26,487 bases of DNA from Paramacrobiotus richtersi (taxonomy: Eukaryota; Tardigrada; Eutardigrada; Parachela; Macrobiotidae), in contig JAQGAU010000541.1 of NCBI GenBank assembly GCA_034698045.1, forward strand, positions 1-26,487, given 5' to 3'. The notes under the pieces were generated by a model. That model saw nothing but the letters and a program-made list of their open reading frames with translations, had not been told where the DNA came from and did not search any database. Position numbers and translations under genes: made by a program. Position 1 is the stretch's first letter. Each line of letters begins with the position of its first letter. This document shows positions 19,864 to 26,487 of this stretch, piece by piece.

Positions 19864-22800
19864 ATGGCGAGTGATGCGGCCATCCCGGTGATTCATGTGA
19901 CGGAGGAGCCCATCTCCGAGCCGGTACTGAGTAAGAAGGACACGGTGGAAGCCGAGAATGATGTGTTGCAGATGATCATTGATCAGCAGAAATCCAAGCG
20001 GAAGAAGTTTGTCTTTCGGGATAAACAGGACGGACAGGTAAATCTACCTAGAGATCACGTAACCAGCGGGTTGCGCTGTCGATTAGGGAATGGGTTAGGT
20101 CGGCGGAAGTTACATTTTCCGGTTGTTTTCGGGTATTCAATCGGTAATGGATTGACGGGGTATTTTGTTTTCATTTTTGAGAAATTTTATTTAATGGTAT
20201 TATTGCGTCTGTTGACACTAAAACGTTCCAAGTTGATTTGGGAAAAATAATAGTGATTTTCCAATTTGGTTTGCAGTCTAATAATCCAAATTAAGTTGAT
20301 GTCAAATAGCAGTTTTTATACACGTATTTACTGATTTTTTACTGAACTAATATTATGAAAATATTCATTTCTGATTTCGGATTTTATTACATTATCGCAA
20401 TGTATTTTCCTTTTTACTCTGGTCGCAGTTTAAATTGCTAATCTGGTTATCATTAATAAATACAGAAGTATGTATCGGTGATTTGTTGATTTTATTACGG
20501 AAATTTCGTACTTATTACGGAAAGTAATAAATACGAATTTAATTTACGAATTTTGTATTTAATTTTGAAAGCATTAAATGCAAAAATTAATAAGAAATAA
20601 GCCGTGTTATTTTTTAATATCCATGAATTATTTTTCCTATTTGAACCACCCGCATCCATGTGCTTTATGCATCTTTAACCTTGAACTATCCGACGCGAAT
20701 GTCGCACAGCACATCAAGCCGACGGAAATTTCTGTAAAATAAATTATCCCTGCCAACAAATGCTTAATATAACATTTTCCCAATCGACCATTGCTCACTG
20801 ATTATGCTGCGGCTCATTCGTTTGGCGCATCTCAGATCTCCAAGGTTGCGGCAGGATACTATTTATAAATCCTCAATATACTTGTGTACAGTAGCATCTT
20901 TTCAAGATGAACCAAGTGTAATTGTAAGAATTTCATGGTCACGCGATGGTTTATAATCTCCACTGCGTCGCGGCTAGTCATGCTTCAAAAATACCCACAT
21001 TTTAATTAATTTAATCCGACGGTATATACGTACGCTGTCAAAAACACTGGATTTATGCGATTCGTGTACGTAATGAGTTACGTATGTATTTTACGTCCTT
21101 TTCACTGCAAAGATAATTAGCAAAATTCTTGTTATAACTGGACAACACAGAAAGAAGATTATTAAAACATTTTTCATACAATGAGCAGATTATTGATTTT
21201 CTGGTCTGTTAATCCTGGATGATGTACATTGTATTATATTAAAATTATTAGTGCGTAAGTTATACCTGTCCTGTGACGTTTTTATTTAAATTGTACCGAA
21301 ACATATTTGGTCAGTAAAGGAACGAAGCTGAACACGTTTCGAATGTTTATGACACAGATCTACGTAAGTTTTTGTATACTGTACATTCCAGTAATTCTCA
21401 AATTCAGTTTACTTGTGTGTAGAACTTTAACGTAACTGCTTAAACGCTAGAAACGATCCGAAGTCCAACAACCAGTAATGATGATGCATGCTGTAGAAGT
21501 ATTTGGTTTGGAAATTCAGTTATTTTCACTGTATATACATACACCCACGCTGTTCTACGTAAGAAATTGCGGCGTACTGCGTGGTGAATTTGCGTCGTTA
21601 TTTGAAGGATTATAGTTTGAATTGGGTTTGCGTTCCAAAAGAATCTTCGACTACCGTTAACTATCATTGCATTAACAATAAGTTATAATGTTGTCTACGA
21701 GTAACACTACTGTTGATTTGTCTGTTTTAGTTCATACACCAGAATAAAGAAAAATTCTAATCGACGATTTTGCTTTTTTTTTCCTTCTGGAAGTGAAGTT
21801 TCCAAAGTTAAGGCACGCAGTGATCTGTTGGTATCTCGAACTAATGTACATATATAAAAAAATCTTATAAAATGTCCATATGCTGTGCACCGTGGCCAAC
21901 GAAACTAGCTATAGAACGTCACTGAAACGTCCAGCTTAATGATTTGCGAGCGAGAGTCTTATGAATTGGACAGATATGTGTGAATAACTCTCCAGGCCCG
22001 CTGTTCAATGAACTTCATTATTGTGAGCTGGAAACAGATATTGTTACCCGCGTCTTACGTTTCCATCATGACGACATTTAACACTGAAAATGTGACAGAG
22101 TAATATCCTCCGAAAGATGCCGGAGTTGATGTGGTGCACATGCAGCGATAATATTTCTTGACCTCTTGGTTCTTTCCGGAAATGGAGAGATCTGTGTATT
22201 GATAAAACTCGGGCGGCATCGGTTTTTGTGTTTTTGTCAGTTTTTTCTATGAAATGAAACAGATTTCATTGCAGTAAATTTACAACAAAAAAAAGACTTG
22301 ATTCATATTACTTCACACAAAAACTATGCGAAATCGGACTAAAAAAACTACTGTGCAGCATAATTACTTGGAAACTGAAACCGAAACATGAGAAATAATT
22401 GCATCGAAAATATGAAAAAAATGACCAGGGAATTGAAAAACAAATACTTATTGAGCCGTACACAGCGAATTACCGCTGCAGCGTAGTGTGCATGTACTTA
22501 GGATCCTGCTAAAACTGAAATAGAACTGTATAAAAACTAGAATTATTGTCAAAGGTCAAGTTCATTACACAGACTTTTCGAAACTCTACCAATTAGCATT
22601 TAGCTGATTTTTCCTTGACCTTTCCATATTACCTGAAAATGTGGAATTACCCAGCCTAGCCTTGCGTTTACAGTCAAAGCTGGCAAATGGATAATTATAG
22701 TATTTTGGCTGGGTTGAGCCGTTGGAAAGATTAACGAGCCATGTCGCTCATTAATCCCCATTTTCTCCGCCGAACGAAGCTAATATGTACGTAATGAAGT

Positions 22801-23063
22801 TAATCTGTCCATTCCGGGCGATTGGCTACTGCAGGGTTGACTAATATACCTACGTAATGGGTAGATTCCCGGTAATTAATCATGTCGGGCTCCATTGAAG
22901 CATAAATCTGCGCAGTATTTACTGCAGAATCGGTGTACATGTACATATGTTGTGTGTCTCACAGATGACGGATGATAAAAGCATGTCCAGAGCCGACTCA
23001 TCCGACTGCGAATTCTCATCATCATCAGCCGCATCCGCGTGTACAACCACCGACCACAATTGA
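19864..23063 (+). CDS. Putative two-exon gene for a ~90-aa charged, Ser-rich protein
   Basis: Exon 1 at 19864-20037 has an ATG with an in-frame stop two codons upstream and 58 codons rich in acidic residues. A basic cluster KSKRKK sits at residues 43-48, and the exon ends at a donor, GTAAAT. The frame stays open to 20250, but its composition changes sharply after the donor. The proposed exon 2 is 22965-23063. It follows TGTGTCTCACAG, is in phase 0, and encodes 32 residues (MTDDKSMSRADSSDCEF and then Ser/Thr/Ala-rich) to TGA. The product would be soluble, with no signal peptide or membrane segment, probably disordered and rich in possible phosphorylation sites. I do not recognise the family. 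The exon pairing over a 2.9-kb intron is inferred from phase and composition only, and extra exons may exist. The GTCAG just before the ATG could also be an acceptor. Confidence 0.45.
20038..22964 (+). other. Proposed 2.9-kb intron, no other gene seen
   Basis: Strongly AT-rich. No long frame fits either strand, and no transposon ends or RNA gene are seen. TACGTAATG-like words recur near 22787-22858 without clear periodicity. Confidence 0.35.
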
Positions 23064-24124
23064 TCAAGTGCTTCCCCAATGCAACCTGACAGGAGTTTTG
23101 TTTCGCGGGGATCTTGTGTTTTTGTGTCAGGATGCGTCAGATTCTAGGGAATTGTTTCCATTGGCTAGTTCGCTGCCAGGGCTTGTTTCTATTGGTGCGG
23201 GATGGAGTTTGTTGACTGTTCATTGGCGGATGGGCTTGCTGACGTATGTAGCCATGTGAGCACTACGTCGGCCGCGTTTGTAGCGGGCTCTTTGGGGACT
23301 TGACAAAAAGACTAGAAAAATGCTTTTTTTCATCTAACGTGCGTCGGGTACTGTTCGCAAATGAATGGCTGGGTTCCGCTGCGGTTTCATACTGATAACT
23401 TACGGTTAACTGATCCATTTTCGAAATAACTGAAAGCTCATTTTTACTGGTCTTAAGTTTGCTGTTCCATTTATTTTACCGCTGGGAAATGACTCGAGCT
23501 TGGTTGATTCAAATGTACATAATACTTACGTCGTTCATTTAACATGGGAAAAGATCGGAAAACAACAAGTCGAACTGACGAGATTTACGGAAGATGTAGC
23601 TATCGTAACTGACTTACGAAGAAACATCCAATTAAATCCGAGAAACAGTATTTAAAATCAACAAAATATGAAGCACTTAATTCAAGATTGGGCGTTGCAT
23701 GCACAAATTGGGAAACTATACTGTTTATGAATCTACATAATGAATGACATTCGTATGTGATCACGTGAGAACAAACTCATCCAACGGTAGGTATATGTTT
23801 TACGTAACGAACTGCGTAAATGCAGCGCCGATATGCCTTGCGTCTGTTTTGATAACAACATGTACCAAAGTTATTCTATATCCAAAATTGTCATGTACAG
23901 TGGGCTTATCATCGCGTACTTGATATCGAGTCACAGTTCTGGCAACTCCCGACATGTTTACTGTACACTGACTGCTGCAAGCTGGAGAAGTAACAATCTT
24001 TTTCCGTTTGTTTCTTTCTGGATTAGTAATGTCGCGCTGCCAGGAAGGTAGGAGCTTTTTAAGGAATCAATTTTCTTCGAGAAATCGAGGTTCTCTGCAA
24101 TGTTCGGAATTAGCGATGATCTGT
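23064..24124. other. Intergenic, no gene seen
   Basis: Presumed 3' UTR of the small gene followed by AT-rich sequence. The short open frame at 23833-24051 has no recognisable motif; its end may belong to the decayed retroelement that follows. Confidence 0.4.
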
Positions 24125-24540
24125 AGACTTGTCAACCGCAGAGAAGCGGAAGCAAGTACCCTATATAAGAACTCTAACATAATCCATATAAGCACTCACA
24201 AGCAGTTTCCGCTTGGCCACCAATCACCGTCCGGTCTTCCGCACGGCACGACAATTGGATTCCTCCTGTTTATTCTGTTTGTAGATGATTTGTTGACGAA
24301 CGATACTGCATAATGGTCATGATCTCGAAGGCTTTGTGGATGGCACAATCGTTTTCGCCACCAGATCCAACTAGGAGCTAGCGGCGCAAGCTTGCTAGCT
24401 GTCGGGAAATGGTTCCACGATAACATGCTCGCAGTTAATGAGAAAAATCCACGGTGATGTCCGTTACCTTTGAAAGGTCACGCGGCGACTCGATGCATCC
24501 GATTAGGCTGAATGGTCACCTACTGCAGCTGACAAGGTGA
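24125..24540 (+). mobile_element. Decayed non-LTR reverse transcriptase fragment
   Basis: Pieces of a LINE-type reverse transcriptase appear in order, but in shifted frames. SGLPHGTTIGFLLFILFVDDL (24227-24289) matches the family pattern sGvPQGsvlGPLLFxxyinDL. FVDGTIVFATRSN (from 24333) stands at the catalytic YxDD site. KWFHDNMLAVNEK (~24407-24445) fits the WxxxNxLxlNxxKT motif, and PIRLNGHLLQL precedes the final TGA. The second catalytic aspartate is glycine, and stops and frameshifts separate the blocks, so it is dead. No ends or target duplications are visible, and the clade cannot be assigned. Confidence 0.75.
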
Positions 24541-24895
24541 CAATAACACTTAGGATACGTAAGGAATATTTATAAAAGTCGTTTTATTTAGCAACAGCCC
24601 AGAAACATTGTTGACACAATAAAAGTTCCTAAAATTAAATTAAAAATCTTTCCCGGTTAGCACACGAAGGAACAGTAGCCAAAGTCAAGCTAACATTATA
24701 CCGCGCATTATTTCCATACTTAAAAGCTGAAATAAAAAACGAGTCGAGCCTGCTTTCTCCCTGTCCTTATACACAACCGGTTACCAGTTTCCTTATACAA
24801 AGGAACTGCAGGCTTACACCATACTCCAAAAGACACACAAACCAGCGGAACAAAAACACAACGATCTTACAACGCAACGCAACGTGCAATAGTGG
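24541..24895. other. Spacer between two retroelement remnants
   Basis: Non-coding on both strands. On the - strand, AATAAA-like words near 24578 could be the 3' UTR of the remnant at 24896-25340. Confidence 0.35.
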
Positions 24896-25340
24896 TCACG
24901 GTGGCTCTTCAGTAGCTGCACATTTAGACGCCTTGTTGATGTAGGTGTCACAAACTGCATCCCGAATAGTAACGTCCCAAACCAATGCAGTTGTGAGTTG
25001 TCCTCTAAACCAGCTCATCCGTGTGGCTCCGTTCGGCCGTTTTCCATTCCACGCGAATGTAACCAGCTGGCTCTGGATAGGCTTCCACACCCGCGTTACA
25101 CGGAGATCGCCGTGTAACGTCGTTCACATTGTTGTGTCTCTGCTTCGATAAAGCGCTGGTTTTTCTGCACGACAATCCATGAGACCATCGATGCTCTGTA
25201 ACAACTTTGCCACAATTAGTGCATATGTGTTGCTCAACAAGTTTGCACCAAGCCACATTTCAACACTACTGATACGAGAGCTTTGTTCGTTATGCTAATT
25301 TCCAAACAACTTCGATGGTAACGCGTTCAACCATACTTTA
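24896..25340 (-). mobile_element. Decayed C-terminal part of a retroelement polyprotein
   Basis: The order on the - strand is: WLNALPSK (~25333-25310); a frameshifted stretch; a zinc-knuckle-like block with CTNCGK and HGLSC; NNVNDVTRRS; EPAGYIRVEW; then, after another frameshift near 25040, GKRPNGATRMSW, ALVWDVTIRDAVCDTYINK and AATEE. This follows the C-terminal tail common to many animal RT-encoding retroelements (CxCG..HGLSC..RHxxxNDxxxR..EPxGL..DGKRPDGxT..PW..L.WDvTvxDT). The family DGKRPDG is NGKRPNG here. At least two frameshifts and a missing C-terminal end show it is non-functional. It runs opposite to the RT fragment at 24125-24540, so the two come from separate insertions. Confidence 0.75.
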
Positions 25341-25957
25341 CACCGGCATGTTTCGAACCGCTTTTGGCTGGCAGATGTTGTCTCCTATAAAGACCGAACT
25401 TCACTATCCAGCACCGCATTGCCCCATACACGCTGATGTGCTCTCGAGACTTCCGGAGGCACTTCATCGCATCCACTGGTTACATTCCACTAGTATGGTT
25501 GCCGCGGCAGTCTCCTCGTTTCCACCAAAATAAAGGTTAATCGTTCCTTCGGAAGGTAGACTTAAACTACACAGTAAACTACACAGGCTCGGAAACAAAA
25601 ATGCGTCTTCTGCAGCCAGGCGACCGATAAACTATTGTTTTCGCGATGGCACGTGTTCAGGGTCTCAGGTGTAATTCGTATTACTGTACTCGAAGAAAAA
25701 CTTCCGAGTCCAGGCTTCACAACACAGTTTCGCAGGTTTTCAGTGCTGCGTGTCTGCACTGAGGTAAGCTGATATATATTGTACGTATCATGCACCGGAT
25801 GTCCAGGCATCAATGTCCTCGAAGGCACACTTTTGCTAATGCAGATTTTGCAAACGTGTGCTACATATACTTACGTAAATGCTTGCTCCGGCTTTTCGCA
25901 AGTGCTTCTTAGCTGTCATATCCGGCTACAAGGAATCAAACATCGATAGGCGCTCCC
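25341..25957. other. Intergenic; weak upstream extension of the - strand remnant
   Basis: 25341-25540 may continue the decayed retroelement on the - strand, but I can match only short words. 25560-25828 has an 88-codon - frame without recognisable motifs. No gene is called. Confidence 0.35.
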
Positions 25958-25997
25958 ATATATATAAAGCAGCCAAATGCATCGATAGTTTATCAGT
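25958..25997 (+). promoter_or_regulatory. Core promoter (TATA and TCAGT initiator) of the Q/G-rich gene
   Basis: ATATATATAAA at 25958-25968 is followed by ATCAGTT, with TCAGT at 25993-25997, about 32 nt downstream. TCAGT is the classic arthropod-type initiator. The ATG follows ~75 nt later in a good context (GCTACCATGA). The strong core promoter suggests high, tissue-specific expression. Confidence 0.7.
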
Positions 25998-26070
25998 TCA
26001 CGTTGTCTTCTACACCTCCCAACCCTTCTTGTGCCACCCGATTACTAACCAGCGATCCCGTAAAGCTACC

Positions 26071-26487
26071 ATGAAATCCACTTTAGTATTTCTTGCCTTA
26101 GCCGGTAAGTTTAGTTTGTGACAACTGACGCAGTAGCCTGCAATCATAATGTGAAGATCGTAATGTGTGGTACTCTTCAGGCCTTGCTGCCGTTATGCAT
26201 GCCCGTCCCCAAGGCCCACCCCAGCAAGGAGCTCAGTCCCAACAAGGAGGTCAATCCCAGCAAGGAGGACAACCCCAACAGGGTGGTCAACAACAACAAC
26301 CCCAACAAAGTGGTCAGCAACAACCCCAACAAGGAGGTCAACAACAACAAGGTGGCCAACAACCACCCCAACAAGGAGGTCAACAACAAGGTGGCCAACA
26401 AGGAGGTCAACAACAACAAGGTGGCCAACAACCACCCCAACAAGGAGGTCAGCAACAACAAGGTGGCCAACAAGGAGGTCAACAACA
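26071..26487 (+). CDS. Secreted Gln/Gly-rich repetitive protein, 3' end outside window
   Basis: Exon 1 at 26071-26104 encodes MKSTLVFLALAG. A 76-nt GT-AG intron (26105-26180) splits the glycine codon. Exon 2 runs from 26181 to the window end without a stop. The joined N-terminus is a signal peptide (hydrophobic residues 5-17, probable cleavage after Ala19 in VMHA/RPQG). The mature part is made of QQGG, QQPP and QSQQGG units, almost only Gln, Gly and Pro. Near the end these form a higher-order repeat of 23-24 codons. This composition suits an extracellular structural, adhesive or cuticle/eggshell-type protein. No family can be named from low-complexity sequence. Signal-peptide splitting by a short first intron is common in arthropod cuticle and secreted genes. 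Length is unknown and repeat number is likely to vary. Confidence 0.85.
26333..26487 (+). repeat. 69/72-bp coding tandem repeat
   Basis: In-frame higher-order repeat. Unit 1 is 26333-26401 (69 nt), unit 2 is 26402-26473 (72 nt, one extra CAA codon), and unit 3 starts at 26474. Each begins GGAGGTCA(A) and contains GGTGGCCAACAACCACCC. Near-identity at synonymous positions suggests recent expansion by slippage or unequal crossing over. Confidence 0.8.

Noticed and set aside
22972-23259. 95-codon His/Pro-rich frame overlapping proposed exon 2
   Set aside because: It starts at a non-ATG codon in another frame than the phase-matched exon, and its first half is the out-of-frame reading of the Ser-rich exon.
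26177-26485. Leu-rich - strand frame of 102 codons
   Set aside because: It is the antisense shadow of the Gln/Gly repeat (CAA read as TTG). The promoter, signal peptide and intron are all on the + strand.
1-26487. CRISPR array, operon or prokaryotic gene order
   Set aside because: Introns, LINE and hAT remnants and TATA/Inr promoters show animal DNA. No regularly spaced short repeats were seen.

Overview
This window is animal nuclear DNA. It has short GT-AG introns, F-box genes split over four exons, decayed non-LTR retroelements, a hAT-type MITE and AT-rich intergenic sequence. The F-box family resembles large lineage-specific F-box families that I recall from tardigrades (Hypsibius-like). 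That is recollection, not a search result, so I would only say 'ecdysozoan, possibly tardigrade'.

Layout: (1) 1-1934 is mostly non-coding and holds two diverged copies of a ~380-bp block. (2) 1935-17455 is a tandem triplication of a ~4.5-5.2 kb unit, all on the + strand. Each unit carries a four-exon gene of about 604 codons: an N-terminal Tudor-like module, an F-box split across exons 2 and 3, and a long C-terminal region ending in an acidic tail. Copies B (8196-10882) and C (13076-15943) are intact. Copy A (2275-5690) carries three frame lesions and a 775-bp hAT MITE in its last intron. A 205-bp stretch of A exon 1 is almost identical to B although its flanks look like C, which points to gene conversion. 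Each unit also has a long conserved 3' flank with two weak small ORFs. (3) 17456-19863 has no convincing gene. (4) 19864-23063 is a putative two-exon gene for a ~90-residue charged, Ser-rich protein with a 2.9 kb intron. (5) 24125-25340 holds two decayed retroelement pieces in opposite orientation. (6) From 25958 to the end there is a clear TATA/Inr promoter, a signal-peptide exon, a 76-nt intron and a Gln/Gly-rich repetitive secreted protein that runs off the window.

How they work together: the F-box proteins are best read as substrate receptors for SCF-type ubiquitin ligases, in a family evolving by tandem duplication, conversion and loss. Nothing in the sequence links the secreted Q/G protein or the small Ser-rich protein to that cluster.
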